64,000 bases of DNA. Source: Mycoplana azooxidifex. Lineage in GTDB: Bacteria > Pseudomonadota > Alphaproteobacteria > Rhizobiales > Rhizobiaceae. Below the pieces are notes generated by a model, which did not search any database, was not told where the DNA came from, and saw only the letters and a list, made by a program, of their open reading frames with translations. The position numbers and the translations under genes were made by a program. The first letter of the stretch is position 1, and each line of letters begins with the position of its first letter. Location of the stretch: assembly GCF_014196765.1 (NCBI RefSeq), contig NZ_JACIEE010000006.1, forward strand, positions 234,963 through 298,962, in the 5' to 3' direction. Positions 29,970 through 48,222 of the stretch are shown here, in pieces.

Positions 29970-30229
29970 TCAACCATCCCTTAAATCTTGTCTCGTTACC
30001 CTTGCGGGCGGATTTTGCCGTTACCGGCGACTGCCACACGCTTTCTTTTCATGCGCAAAACAGGACCGATCCGCGCTTTGCGAATGGCCCTCCAAAGCAG
30101 AGGACGCGGCAGAACCACGTCATGCGTGCAGCATTCATGTCTTCAACGTGCGTTGAAGCCTTGTTTGAGGCGAACTTCAGAACGAGTCGTACTGAACCAG
30201 CCAGCCTCACATAGGCTCCGATGGGCGTG

Positions 30230-30258
30230 GCTCTACTGGCTTACGCCCTGCACGTCAA
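30230..30258 (-). promoter_or_regulatory. Candidate promoter of the str operon (rpsL)
   Basis: On the minus strand TTGACG (30258-30253) and TAGAGC (30235-30230) are exactly 17 bases apart, giving a leader of roughly 250 bases before rpsL. The CTTGAC-type -35 is typical for alphaproteobacteria. This lies in a 561-base region without a convincing gene (29970-30530), which also holds the 15-base palindrome GATTCTTAAGGAATC at 30383-30397. Confidence 0.6.
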
Positions 30259-30530
30259 GGGGACTGGCGAAATATTCTTGCTTCACCCTGGATGCGCGCC
30301 CTGAATTTCGAGGCGTTTGCGCGTCACGTGCAGGCAAAATCGAAGCCGGAACAGCCGGCGCTTTGCAATGCTATTGCCCGATGATTCTTAAGGAATCGCA
30401 AAGGAAGAATCAATGCCACTGTTGCCGGCTTGACGTCCCCTGGCCGCCGCCTCCCCGCCCCGTGCGCGCTTTCCATTTTCACATGATCGGCGTAATGACT
30501 TTTTCAAATCCCGAACATGAAGGAAGCGCC

Positions 30531-30827
30531 ATGCCTATCTCCCCCGACAACGACAACAACAATGAAGACGCCATGGTCTTTATCATCATCGGCAAGGCCT
30601 ATGAGCGCGACGGTGACGACGAAGGTATCGACATCCACGTCATGCTGCGCGCGCCCGACGACGACAGCGCCGTGCGCGAGGCGCTGAACGCGCTTGCGGA
30701 GGAAGGCTTCCTGGAGGCCGACCTCGACCAGATCGGCACGCTGACCGACGCGCCGATCGACGAGCCGCATGCCTCCGCCTACCAGGGCGCGCTCGAGGGC
30801 GAGGTCGCCATCATCCGCTTCGCGTGA
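30531..30827 (+). CDS. Small acidic conserved hypothetical protein
   Basis: This encodes 98 residues starting MPISPDNDNNNEDAMVFIII. It is strongly acidic, with no signal peptide; the pattern AMVFIIIGKAYERDGDDEGI then APDDDSAVREALNALAEEGF suggests a small alpha/beta domain. The ATG at 30531 has GAAGGAAGCG upstream; the frame is open further upstream but without a better start. It stands alone between the str operon and rpoC, on the opposite strand. I know similar short proteins from rhizobia but no function. Confidence 0.75.
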   Translation: MPISPDNDNNNEDAMVFIIIGKAYERDGDDEGIDIHVMLRAPDDDSAVREALNALAEEGFLEADLDQIGTLTDAPIDEPHASAYQGALEGEVAIIRFA

Positions 30828-30997
30828 CCGGGACCGGCAGCTCGCAACGCTCAAGAGCCGCCCGACGGATCGGACGGCCTTGTTTCGGCGGCGACAGGCC
30901 GTGTCACTTGCTGATGTCGGTCGGCTTCGGGGTCGTTCGGGCCTCCGCCGGCAGGATCGGATAGACGACGTCTCGCGGGGTCAACGCACGCCCCGGC

Positions 30998-31033
30998 AAA
31001 AAGCAAGAAACGCCCGGATCGCTCCGGGCGTTT
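30998..31033 (-). terminator. Rho-independent terminator of rpoBC
   Basis: AAACGCCCGGA and TCCGGGCGTTT form an 11-bp perfect stem with a 4-base loop. On the minus strand it is followed by CTTGCTTTTTG. It lies about 50 bases after the rpoC stop and closes the rplJ-rplL-rpoB-rpoC transcript. Confidence 0.9.
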
Positions 31034-31083
31034 CGCATTGGTCAAGCTCGCCGGGGCGGCAGATCGCCCCGACGGAAGCAGGC

Positions 31084-35298
<4,215 letters not shown>

Positions 35299-35456
35299 GC
35301 CTATCTCCTTCGTGGGCCTTAGGCCCTCTGCTTAGCAAGCGATTGCGGCGATACCCGGGTGCCGCAAGGCGCTGCTTGAAACGGTTTAGCCGCCCCTGCC
35401 CGACCGGACGGAGCGGAAACGGTGCGCGCCGCGTTCGGCGCGCACCCGATCAGTTT

Positions 35457-39599
<4,143 letters not shown>

Positions 39600-39760
39600 C
39601 GTCGCTCCTTCAAACTAGTGCATCCGGGCCTGCAACGGACGGGGTTCGCTGGCCAGTCGATCCCGTCGAACATGGGTATTCCCAATCTCGTCCGTCACGC
39701 GAACCCGCCGGCCGGAATGCCTGAAAGCGGTTCGGTTCTGGACCATCCTCTTGAGAACCC

Positions 39761-39797
39761 ATTACCCAAGAGCCGTTTTCGACGGCTCTTGGGTAAT
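39761..39797 (-). other. 16-bp perfect hairpin between rplL and rpoB
   Basis: ATTACCCAAGAGCCGT and ACGGCTCTTGGGTAAT pair fully around a 5-base loop. On the minus strand no T-run follows. In E. coli the rplL-rpoB spacer holds an attenuator plus an RNase III site, and this stem is in the matching place, so attenuation or RNase III processing is the likely role. Confidence 0.75.
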
Positions 39798-39851
39798 CAG
39801 TTCAGAGGAAACGACCGGGAGAGGACGAGCCTCCCCCGGCACATTCCGATA

Positions 39852-40229
<378 letters not shown>

Positions 40230-40289
40230 TTTCATAGTTCCTTATATTCGGTTCGAACTGGGTTGTTTGAATTACAGCGAAAAACCGCC

Positions 40290-40808
40290 TCAAGCGGCTT
40301 CGTCCTTCTTGGCGTAGGCTGCGAACACGCGGGCAAGCTGGCTTGCCGGTGCTGCAACGACCGTGGCGACGCGCGTTGCCGGGGCTGCAAGCAGGCCCAG
40401 CAGCTTTGCGCGCAGCTCGTCGAGCGAAGGCAGGGTCGCAAGCGACTTGACTGCATCTGCGTCGAGCGTGGTCGCACCCATGGCACCACCGAGAACAACG
40501 AGCTTGTCGTTGGTCTTGGCGAAATCCATGGCAACCTTCGGAGCGATCATCGGATCATTTGCGTATGCAATGAGCGTCTGACCCTGGAAGAGATCTGTCA
40601 TCCCTTCCGACTCCGTACCCTGAAGGGCGATCTTGGCCAGGCGGTTCTTCGCGACTTTGACGGTTCCGCCCGCAGCACGCATCTTCGTACGAAGATCGTT
40701 CATCTGCGAAACGGTGATACCGGCATAGCGGGCCACGACAACCGAACCGGAAGCCTTGAAGACTTCGTTCAGCTCCGTGACGAATTCGCGTTTTTCCGCT
40801 CTTTCCAC
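40290..40808 (-). CDS. rplJ: 50S ribosomal protein L10
   Basis: This encodes 172 residues. L10 anchors L7/L12 to the ribosome and in many bacteria represses its own operon by binding the mRNA leader. The start is GTG (GTG GAA AGA GCG), with GGAGATAGG upstream. Conserved are [38 protein letters not shown] and an Ala-rich C-terminus. A 60-base gap leads to rplL. Confidence 0.97.
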   Translation of the reverse strand: MERAEKREFVTELNEVFKASGSVVVARYAGITVSQMNDLRTKMRAAGGTVKVAKNRLAKIALQGTESEGMTDLFQGQTLIAYANDPMIAPKVAMDFAKTNDKLVVLGGAMGATTLDADAVKSLATLPSLDELRAKLLGLLAAPATRVATVVAAPASQLARVFAAYAKKDEAA

Positions 40809-41153
40809 TGCCTATCTCCAGTTGACGGGGCTACGGACATCCGCAGTCCCCATCGGGTTTGCCTTTGCCGCCAGGGATCATCTGTCGAAGATCCCGAGCG
40901 ACGCTCGAGGATCCTGTCCCCTCGCGCTCGACCTCTCAGTCGCGGCACAAGGCAAGGTAGGTTCGAACCGAACTTTGCGCATTCGCGCGAAATCCGAGTC
41001 TTACCCGTCTCATGCAGGCAAAGTGATTAAGGGATAACCACCTGCAATCTCGGACAGGAGTTCCGGGTTTCCCCGGAAATTCCCGGCCAGACATGACCGG
41101 GAATTCGTGTTGCGGCCTGGCCGAAGCCGGACCGGAAAAATCAGGCGCCCAAA
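40809..41153 (-). promoter_or_regulatory. rplA-rplJ spacer: hairpins and probable L10 leader
   Basis: This 345-base gap has no gene. Near rplA it carries AATTCCCGG/CCGGGAATT (41078-41086 and 41097-41105) and TTCCGGG/CCCGGAA with a 4-base loop (41061-41067 and 41072-41078), either of which could slow or end rplKA transcription. The remaining roughly 250 bases in front of rplJ are GC-rich and foldable, in the place where an L10-binding leader would be expected. I could not fix a promoter. Confidence 0.45.
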
Positions 41154-41840
41154 TCAGGCGACGGTCGCCGGGTCGATCTTGACGCCCGGACCCATCGTAG
41201 AAGAGATGGCTACGCGCTTGACGTAGTTGCCCTTGGCGCCAGCCGGCTTTGCCTTGATGACGGCGTCAGCGAAGGCCTTGATGTTCTCTTCGAGCGCCTT
41301 GGCGTCGAAGGAAGCCTTGCCGATGCCGGCATGAATGATACCGGCCTTCTCGACGCGGAACTCGACAGCACCGCCCTTGGAAGCCTTGACCGCACCGGTG
41401 ACGTCCATGGTGACCGTTCCGACCTTCGGGTTCGGCATCATGCCGCGCGGGCCGAGCACCTTACCGAGGCGGCCGACCAGCGGCATCATGTCCGGGGTGG
41501 CGATGCAGCGATCGAAATCGATCTTGCCGCCCTGGACAATTTCGACCAGATCTTCGGCGCCGACGATGTCGGCACCGGCTGCCTTGGCTTCGTCAGCCTT
41601 GGCGCCGCGTGCGAAGACGGCGACGCGAACGTCACGGCCCGTGCCGTTCGGCAGGTTGACCACGCCGCGGACCATCTGGTCTGCGTGACGCGGATCGACG
41701 CCGAGGTTCATGGCGACTTCGACGGTTTCGTCGAACTTGGCGACAGCCCGTTCCTTGACCATGCCGATGGCGAGGTCGAGAGCATAGAGCTTGGTGGGAT
41801 CAACACCTTCGTTGATCTTCTTGGTGCGCTTGCCAGCCAT
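41154..41840 (-). CDS. rplA: 50S ribosomal protein L1
   Basis: This encodes 228 residues. L1 forms the mobile stalk that helps release E-site tRNA and, in E. coli, represses the L11 operon. Signatures are [40 protein letters not shown] and [16 protein letters not shown]. It follows rplK after four bases. Confidence 0.98.
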   Translation of the reverse strand: MAGKRTKKINEGVDPTKLYALDLAIGMVKERAVAKFDETVEVAMNLGVDPRHADQMVRGVVNLPNGTGRDVRVAVFARGAKADEAKAAGADIVGAEDLVEIVQGGKIDFDRCIATPDMMPLVGRLGKVLGPRGMMPNPKVGTVTMDVTGAVKASKGGAVEFRVEKAGIIHAGIGKASFDAKALEENIKAFADAVIKAKPAGAKGNYVKRVAISSTMGPGVKIDPATVA

Positions 41841-41844
41841 CGTC

Positions 41845-42273
41845 TTAACCTACCACTTCCAGGCCCATGGCGCGGGCGGAGCCCTCGATCATGGCCATTG
41901 CGCCGTCGATGTCGGCTGCGTTGAGATCCTTCATCTTGGCTTCCGCGATCGTCTTGACCTGAGCCTTGGTGATGGAGCCAGCCTTCGTCTTGCCCGGCAG
42001 CTTCGAACCGGACTGGATCTTCGCCTCCTTCTTCAGGAAGTAGCTGACCGGCGGCTGCTTCATGATGAAGGTGAAGGACTTGTCCTGGTAGTAGGTGATG
42101 ACGACCGGTATCGGCATACCCTTTTCCATTTCCTGCGTGGCGGCATTGAACGCCTTGCAGAATTCCATGATGTTAATGCCACGCTGACCAAGTGCCGGGC
42201 CGATCGGCGGGGACGGGTTTGCCGATCCTGCCTTGACCTGCAGCTTGAGCTGGCCTGCAACTTTCTTAGCCAT
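41845..42273 (-). CDS. rplK: 50S ribosomal protein L11
   Basis: This encodes 142 residues. L11 binds the GTPase-associated centre of 23S rRNA and is needed for RelA activation. Signatures are [40 protein letters not shown] and [12 protein letters not shown]-type ([20 protein letters not shown]). The proline-rich N-domain targeted by thiostrepton is present. The ATG at 42273 is standard; the frame reaching 42324 was rejected. Confidence 0.98.
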   Translation of the reverse strand: MAKKVAGQLKLQVKAGSANPSPPIGPALGQRGINIMEFCKAFNAATQEMEKGMPIPVVITYYQDKSFTFIMKQPPVSYFLKKEAKIQSGSKLPGKTKAGSITKAQVKTIAEAKMKDLNAADIDGAMAMIEGSARAMGLEVVG

Positions 42274-42485
42274 TTCTCTCTGCCTTTCTGTGTGCGGCCG
42301 GTCTCCCGGCCAACATTGCCGCAAACCCGAAGGTGTGCGGCGGCTGCGGTTGCGTGGTGCGGTTCCGGGCGCCCGGCTTCAGGCGCCTCCCCCTCCCACG
42401 CGATTGCGGGTCACCCCGCGGCCGGCACCGTCAAGGCGCCGGAATTCGACATGCGCCGCGGGACAATGTCCGGCGGCGCCGATGA

Positions 42486-43016
42486 TCAGATTTTCTCGAC
42501 CTGGGCGTATTCCAGCTCGACCGGGGTCGCGCGACCGAAGATCGACACTTCCACCTTGAGGCGCGAACGCTCCTCGTCGACGTCCTGAACCGTTCCGTTG
42601 AACGACGCGAACGGACCGTCCGAAACCCTAACCTGCTCGCCGATCTCGAAGGAGATCGAGGGCTTCGGCCGATCGACGCCGTCCTGCACCTGGCCGAGGA
42701 TGCGCTCGGCCTCGTGATCGGGGATCGGCACCGGCTTGTTGTCGGAACCGAGGAAGCCCGTGACCTTCGGCGTGTTCTTGATCAGGTGGTAGGCCTCGTC
42801 CGTCAGGTTCGCACGAACCAGGACGTAGCCCGGGAAGAACTTGCGCTCGGCATCGACCTTGCGGCCGCGGCGCACTTCAACCACCTTCTCGGTCGGCACG
42901 AGAATCTTTTCGAACAGATGCTCCAGCCCCTTCTGGCGAGCCTTCTCCTCGATCGATTCCGCGACCTTCTTCTCGAAATTCGAATATGCGTGAACGATAT
43001 ACCAACGCGAAGCCAT
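42486..43016 (-). CDS. nusG: Transcription termination/antitermination protein NusG
   Basis: This encodes 176 residues. NusG binds RNA polymerase, Rho and S10. The NGN domain begins MASRWYIVHAYSNFEKKVAE and includes RKFFPGYVLVRANLTDEAYH; the C-terminal KOW domain is GEQVRVSDGPFASFNGTVQD. The ATG at 43016 is chosen; upstream in-frame sequence overlaps secE. It is 17 bases after secE. Confidence 0.97.
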   Translation of the reverse strand: MASRWYIVHAYSNFEKKVAESIEEKARQKGLEHLFEKILVPTEKVVEVRRGRKVDAERKFFPGYVLVRANLTDEAYHLIKNTPKVTGFLGSDNKPVPIPDHEAERILGQVQDGVDRPKPSISFEIGEQVRVSDGPFASFNGTVQDVDEERSRLKVEVSIFGRATPVELEYAQVEKI

Positions 43017-43033
43017 GCTGATCTCCAACCCGA

Positions 43034-43234
43034 TTACGCGCCGACGTTCAGGATCAGGCCGATCAGCCATCCCATGAGCTGATCTGCCGCAAAAAAGAAA
43101 ATCGCCGCGAGGAATACCATGACGAAAACCATGACGGTCGAGATCGTCGTCTCGCGCCGCGACGGCCAAGTCACTTTGGACGCTTCAGAGCGGACTTGCT
43201 GCAGAAACGCTATCGGGTTCGTCTTGGATGCCAT
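43034..43234 (-). CDS. secE: Protein translocase subunit SecE
   Basis: This encodes 66 residues, the short single-helix form found in most bacteria outside the enterics. The amphipathic segment FLQQVRSEASKVTWPSRRET is the hallmark, followed by the membrane helix TVMVFVMVFLAAIFFFAADQ. It stabilises SecY. It follows tRNA-Trp by 185 bases and precedes nusG. Confidence 0.97.
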   Translation of the reverse strand: MASKTNPIAFLQQVRSEASKVTWPSRRETTISTVMVFVMVFLAAIFFFAADQLMGWLIGLILNVGA

Positions 43235-43419
43235 TGAATGCTCACGCCATTACGGCGCGTAAAGCCGAATGATCAGCCCCACGCACCGCGTGTCTGTTTG
43301 ACCCTACATAAAGCGCGATTCTCCTTTTCACAAGAGGTAAACGCGCTTTTGATGAAATTGGACCGGACCGGGTCCTTCGCCACACCCCACCGCTGCAAGA
43401 GCCTGCGCAGACTGGCGAA

Positions 43420-43495
<76 letters not shown>

Positions 43496-43547
43496 TCGTC
43501 ACCGTCGCAGCGCCTGCAAATCGCGGCGTTCGCTCCGGAACAGCGGC

Positions 43548-43576
43548 TTATTATTCAACTTGCCCGACGATGACAA
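43548..43576 (-). promoter_or_regulatory. Promoter for tRNA-Trp-secE-nusG
   Basis: On the minus strand TTGTCA (43576-43571) and TAATAA (43553-43548) are 17 bases apart, about 50 bases before the tRNA. Since tuf copy 2 ends in its own terminator upstream, an independent promoter is expected here. Confidence 0.7.
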
Positions 43577-43768
43577 GCGCCTTTCAGAGAAAAGCGAGAT
43601 TTCTGCGTGGAAAGCATCCGGCCGACGCGTCCGCCGAGGTGGGTAAGAGCGTTCTTAGCGCCCCTGCCCTGCCAGTCCTTGGGAAGGGCCGTCGTTTCCG
43701 CGACCATGAACAAGCCCGCGACGCACACCCACGCGGGCGGTCAGCCTGCGCGCAACCAGATTCACAGC

Positions 43769-43786
43769 GAGAGAGAGAGAGAGAGA
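43769..43786. repeat. (GA)9 dinucleotide tract
   Basis: Nine perfect GA units are followed by an A-run. On the transcribed minus strand this is a CT tract directly behind the T-run of the tuf terminator. Such a microsatellite is rare in this window. Confidence 0.97.
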
Positions 43787-43815
43787 AAAAGGCCCCGCAG
43801 TTGCCTGCGAGGCCT
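43786..43815 (-). terminator. Rho-independent terminator of tuf copy 2
   Basis: On the minus strand AGGCCTCGCAG pairs with CTGCGGGGCCT (one G-T wobble) around a GCAA tetraloop, followed by TTTTT and then a CT-repeat. It lies about 45 bases after the tuf stop. Confidence 0.9.
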
Positions 43816-43859
43816 CCTTTAAGCTTGCCAACGAGCCTTAGCCCGTCGTCCTTCGTCGA

Positions 43860-45035
<1,176 letters not shown>

Positions 45036-45377
45036 GTTTATTCTTCCTGTGAACGAACTTTGGGCTTAACCGGCCCTTCCCGGTTTGGCAGCCGTTTAAG
45101 GCTTTCGCAAGGAATGCGCAAGCGCTAAATCCATCGGCAACCGGCGGCTACGGATCGCTACGGCAAGACGCCTCCAGGCGTTGATCGCGGCGGCTCGCCG
45201 GCCAACATATCGCCCGGCATTTCCGCATACAAAAAATCCATTTGCTCCCGTTTGTTCAACCGAGCTCTTAAAAGCGGCTCCGCAGCGGCCCAAACCTCCC
45301 AGCCCTGACCGGATCGACGCGCTTAACAGGTAAATTGCCGATTGCGGCGCGCATGCTCTCATGTGAAACTTGCGCCC
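45036..45377. other. Spacer between tuf copy 2 and the 45378 gene
   Basis: These 342 bases separate two divergent genes. They must hold the tuf promoter, but I could not fix one; TTGAAC on the minus strand near 45260 lacks a well-spaced -10. A TTG-started frame from 45342 joins the 45378 gene in frame but has no ribosome-binding site. Nothing else seen. Confidence 0.4.
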
Positions 45378-46310
45378 ATGGATACCGCAGATACGAGACC
45401 TCGCATGATTCCGTCTTCGCCACCCAGGTCCGGCAAGGATGGGCGTCAGACGACCGGATCAGTTCTTTCGCCATCGGTCGCGTCCGCGCCTTCGACCCGC
45501 CATCTCCGTCCCGGGCTCGTGGCGCAGGCGCTCGAGCATCTCTTCCTGCCGTCGATCGCGGCTTGGTTCGCCTTCCCGCAGCGGTTCGACCGGGCCGTCG
45601 CGCAACTGGCGCAGGACGGCGGGCGGGCGGTGTCGCCGCGGCAGGCCGCAGCCTATTTCGGCGGAAGCCTGTTCCTGGAAATCGACCCGCGGAACCTCAC
45701 GCACCGGCTCGACGAGAAATATGTCGATGACGACGGCTGGCACTGGATCGGCGAGAGCTTCCTCGACGCCGGGGACTGGCAGGACCGGCTGCCGCTGCTC
45801 CAACGCTCTCCTGCGCATCGGGAAATCGTCGAGATCTGCCGGACACGGGAGAACTTCCGCGACGGCGGGCGCTATCGGACTTATCTGCGCCAGATCGGCG
45901 ACGGTAAGCCGCCGCGGCGCAACGGCCAAACGATCGATACCGTGGACAAGCTCGACGCCTACTTCCGCTACTATGCCGACCTGATCGACAATATCGAACG
46001 CACCGGCATCCTGCCGCGCAACCGCTTCCAGCGCGCGACCAACACCGGCCGGCAACCGCGCCGGGCGCGGTCGTTCTGGCAGGACTTCGTCGAGCGCGAC
46101 ATCGGCGTTGCGATCGACAAGGACGGCCGTCTCGTCCGCCACACCTCGGGCAAGCACCGGCTGGCAGCCGCCATCGGGCTCGGCCTCGATAAGGTCCCGG
46201 TAGAGATCCGCATGGTGCATCTCGGCTGGCTCCAGGCGGAGATGCAAAAGCGGCGCCTGCCGGCCTCGAAGGCGCTGGCCGCAGCACTGGCGGAGCGCGG
46301 TGCCGGCTGA
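45378..46310 (+). CDS. Hypothetical protein with a C-terminal ParB/sulfiredoxin-like motif
   Basis: This encodes 310 residues starting MDTADTRPRMIPSSPPRSGK. After a disordered Pro/Ser/Arg start there is a helical part (GLVAQALEHLFLPSIAAWFA). The C-terminal part (about 225-295) reads DIGVAIDKDGRLVRHTSGKH, then RLAAAIGLGLDKVPVEIRMV. The pattern D-G-R-...-G-x-HR-x-AAxxLGL-x-x-VPVEI is that of ParB N-terminal (nuclease/CTPase-like) domains. No helix-turn-helix follows, so it is not a chromosome-partition ParB. The start is uncertain (45378 or 45405). Function unknown; no operon partner. Confidence 0.6.
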   Translation: MDTADTRPRMIPSSPPRSGKDGRQTTGSVLSPSVASAPSTRHLRPGLVAQALEHLFLPSIAAWFAFPQRFDRAVAQLAQDGGRAVSPRQAAAYFGGSLFLEIDPRNLTHRLDEKYVDDDGWHWIGESFLDAGDWQDRLPLLQRSPAHREIVEICRTRENFRDGGRYRTYLRQIGDGKPPRRNGQTIDTVDKLDAYFRYYADLIDNIERTGILPRNRFQRATNTGRQPRRARSFWQDFVERDIGVAIDKDGRLVRHTSGKHRLAAAIGLGLDKVPVEIRMVHLGWLQAEMQKRRLPASKALAAALAERGAG

Positions 46311-46437
46311 CGGATTTCCCGTCCTGCAAGGGACACGACAACCCCGTCTCGCTTCAGCAATGGATTGCCTGTCGCTGACTGGTCATCCGGCCGGCTGTCA
46401 CGAGTGACGAGCGGTATAGCTAAGTGGTTGAAAAGGC

Positions 46438-46511
46438 TGGAGCGGGTAGCGGGAATCGAACCCGCGTATTCAGCTTGGAAGGCTGCTGCTCTACCATTGA
46501 GCTATACCCGC
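46438..46511 (-). tRNA. tRNA-Gly (UCC)
   Basis: The 74-base cloverleaf has acceptor GCGGGTA/TACCCGC, D arm AGCTCAATGGTAGAGC, anticodon loop CTTCCAA (anticodon TCC) and T arm GCGGGTTCGATTCCCGC. CCA is encoded. It lies 24 bases after tRNA-Tyr and is co-transcribed with it, as in many alphaproteobacteria. Confidence 0.97.
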
Positions 46512-46535
46512 GGCGTTCGATCCGTACCAACAGAA

Positions 46536-46620
46536 TGGTGGAGGGAGTTGGATTTGAACCAACGTAGGCTGAGCCAACGGATTTACAGTCCGTCCCCTTT
46601 AACCACTCGGGCATCCCTCC
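46536..46620 (-). tRNA. tRNA-Tyr (GUA)
   Basis: This 85-base class II tRNA has acceptor GGAGGGA/TCCCTCC, D arm with GAGTGGTTAAAGGG, anticodon loop CTGTAAA (anticodon GTA), a long variable arm, and T arm GTTGGTTCAAATCCAAC. CCA is encoded. It is the first of the Tyr-Gly pair. Confidence 0.97.
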
Positions 46621-46706
46621 GTTTTTCTGTCGGGATCAAGCGACCAAGCATTTCAGAACGAAGCGGTTTCCTGCCGGAGCGAGGCGCCCCTTCGATCTGC
46701 GCCGGG

Positions 46707-46735
46707 TATATGACCGGCCCGTTTCTTCCTGTCAA
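46707..46735 (-). promoter_or_regulatory. Promoter of the tRNA-Tyr/tRNA-Gly unit
   Basis: On the minus strand a consensus TTGACA (46735-46730) and CATATA (46712-46707) are 17 bases apart, about 80 bases before tRNA-Tyr. This is the best -35 match in the window. Confidence 0.75.
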
Positions 46736-46801
46736 CACGATGCTCTGGAAAAAGTTGGGAAAAATATGACGGCTCCGGCGCTGCCGCAGCGATCATTGGA
46801 T

Positions 46802-46829
46802 TTGCGGATTTCGCGCCGGCCGCTATAAG
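46802..46829 (+). promoter_or_regulatory. Promoter close to the rlmB start
   Basis: TTGCGG (46802-46807) and TATAAG (46824-46829) are 16 bases apart. The -10 ends only five bases before the rlmB ATG at 46835, so transcription would start at or next to the A of the ATG. Confidence 0.5.
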
Positions 46830-46834
46830 GCAGC

Positions 46835-47710
46835 ATGAGCAAGGACGATGCAGGCGGCAAGAACGCCAAGGACACCCACTACGCCAAGCTGCGCCGGGCG
46901 CACCGCGACCAGAAGCGCGAGCGTGGCGAGATTCCGACGCCGAAGACCGACCGCCGCCACAGGCAGGCGGAGGACTGGAAGGCGCCGTCGCTCGCCCCCG
47001 ACCAGGTGCTCCTCTACGGGCTGCACACGGTGCGCGCGGCACTCGACAATCCGGAGCGGCAGATCGTCAGGCTGTCGGTCACCAAGAACGCCGCGCTGCG
47101 GCTGGAACTGCCCGATCCGGCCACCCTGCCCTACCCGGTCGAGACCGTGCTGCCGTCCGACATCGACAAGGTGCTCGGGGCGGATGCGATCCATCAGGGC
47201 GTGATGCTGGAGACGCGGCCCCTGCCCGTGCGCAGGCTCGGCGCCCTGAAGGAGAGCCCGCTGATCCTGGTGCTGGACCAGGTCACGGACCCGCACAATG
47301 TCGGGGCGATCCTGCGTACGGCCGTCGCCTTCGGCGCCGGCGCCGTGATCACGACCATGCGGCATTCGCCGACCGAGTCGGGCGTGCTGGCGAAATCAGC
47401 CTCCGGCGCACTCGAGCTCATTCCCTATATCCAGATCACCAACCTCGCAGACGCGCTCGAGGAACTGCACTCGCACGGCTTCCATTCGGTAGGCCTCGAT
47501 TCGGAGGGACCTGAGTCTTTCGAGGCGACGCTGGCCGGCGAAAAGGTGGCGCTGGTGCTGGGCTCGGAGGGCAAGGGCTTGCGGCAGAAGACCAGGACGA
47601 CCTGCAAGGCGCTTGCCCGCCTCGACATGCCCGGCGCGATCAAGTCCCTGAACGTTTCCAACGCGGCGGCCATCGCGCTCTACGCCGCGCGCCAGTATCT
47701 GGCCCGGTAG
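46835..47710 (+). CDS. rlmB: 23S rRNA 2'-O-methyltransferase, TrmH/SpoU family (RlmB-like)
   Basis: This encodes 291 residues. The family methylates ribose 2'-OH groups; the RlmB type acts on G2251 of 23S rRNA. A basic N-terminal extension (about 1-45) precedes the substrate-binding domain (LLYGLHTVRAALDNPERQIV) and the SPOUT knot domain with motif 1 LVLDQVTDPHNVGAILRTA, motif 2 ALVLGSEGKGLRQKTRTTC and motif 3 SLNVSNAAAIALYAARQ. There is no Shine-Dalgarno sequence at the usual distance and a -10 box lies just upstream. The exact target nucleotide is inferred from the family. Confidence 0.9.
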   Translation: MSKDDAGGKNAKDTHYAKLRRAHRDQKRERGEIPTPKTDRRHRQAEDWKAPSLAPDQVLLYGLHTVRAALDNPERQIVRLSVTKNAALRLELPDPATLPYPVETVLPSDIDKVLGADAIHQGVMLETRPLPVRRLGALKESPLILVLDQVTDPHNVGAILRTAVAFGAGAVITTMRHSPTESGVLAKSASGALELIPYIQITNLADALEELHSHGFHSVGLDSEGPESFEATLAGEKVALVLGSEGKGLRQKTRTTCKALARLDMPGAIKSLNVSNAAAIALYAARQYLAR

Positions 47711-47761
47711 GAGCCTGGCGGCCATGGTCCAGCAGACCAAGGCGAGGCAGGCGTCCTGCGG

Positions 47762-48037
47762 TCACCGTACTTCGTAGGGCGTTGAAGCGAGCGGACCGAC
47801 CGTTGCCGCCACCGGACAGCCGTCCTGCACCTTCTGCCAACTGCTGACGTTCAGCACCATCTCGCATCGGGCGAGATACTTGCGTCCGTCGACATTGAGA
47901 CAGACGACCGCGCCGAGCGCGTGCTTGGATCCATCGCGGTTGCGGCAGGTGCAACGCGCGTCGGGCGGTCCGGCCGCGGCCCAATCCGGTACCACCAGCA
48001 CGGCTGCGACGAGCAGCATGCAAGACAAGAGACGCAT
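47762..48037 (-). CDS. Small secreted cysteine-containing protein
   Basis: This encodes 91 residues starting MRLLSCMLLVAAVLVVPDWA. Residues 1-22 are a signal peptide ending AAA before GPP. The mature part has five cysteines (in CTCRN, VVCLN, ARCEM and DGCPV), pointing to disulfides in the periplasm. The stretch RCTCRNRDGSKHALGAVVCL resembles short rhizobial exported proteins of unknown role. It converges on rlmB. Function unknown. Confidence 0.7.
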   Translation of the reverse strand: MRLLSCMLLVAAVLVVPDWAAAGPPDARCTCRNRDGSKHALGAVVCLNVDGRKYLARCEMVLNVSSWQKVQDGCPVAATVGPLASTPYEVR

Positions 48038-48165
48038 CGGCGATCTCCCCTGGTTCCTGGCCTGCTTCCTGGCATGTCAGCAGAGTCTAGACCGATATTT
48101 CTACGTGTCGAGCACGGATCGCGACACAGGCCGCGGGTCGGCCGCATGCGACACCGCTCACAGCA

Positions 48166-48200
48166 AGAAAAAGCCCGCCGGGGCATACCCCGGCGGGCTT
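48166..48200 (-). terminator. Rho-independent terminator of azoR
   Basis: AAGCCCGCCGGGG and CCCCGGCGGGCTT form a 13-bp perfect stem with the loop CATA. On the minus strand the stem runs into TTTTTCTTG. It starts 22 bases after the azoR stop. Confidence 0.9.
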
Positions 48201-48222
48201 GCGATCAATCAGGAACGACGGC

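Noticed and set aside
45342-45377. TTG-started extension of the 45378 gene
   Set aside because: No ribosome-binding site and a Cys/Arg-rich start; the ATG at 45378 is more plausible.
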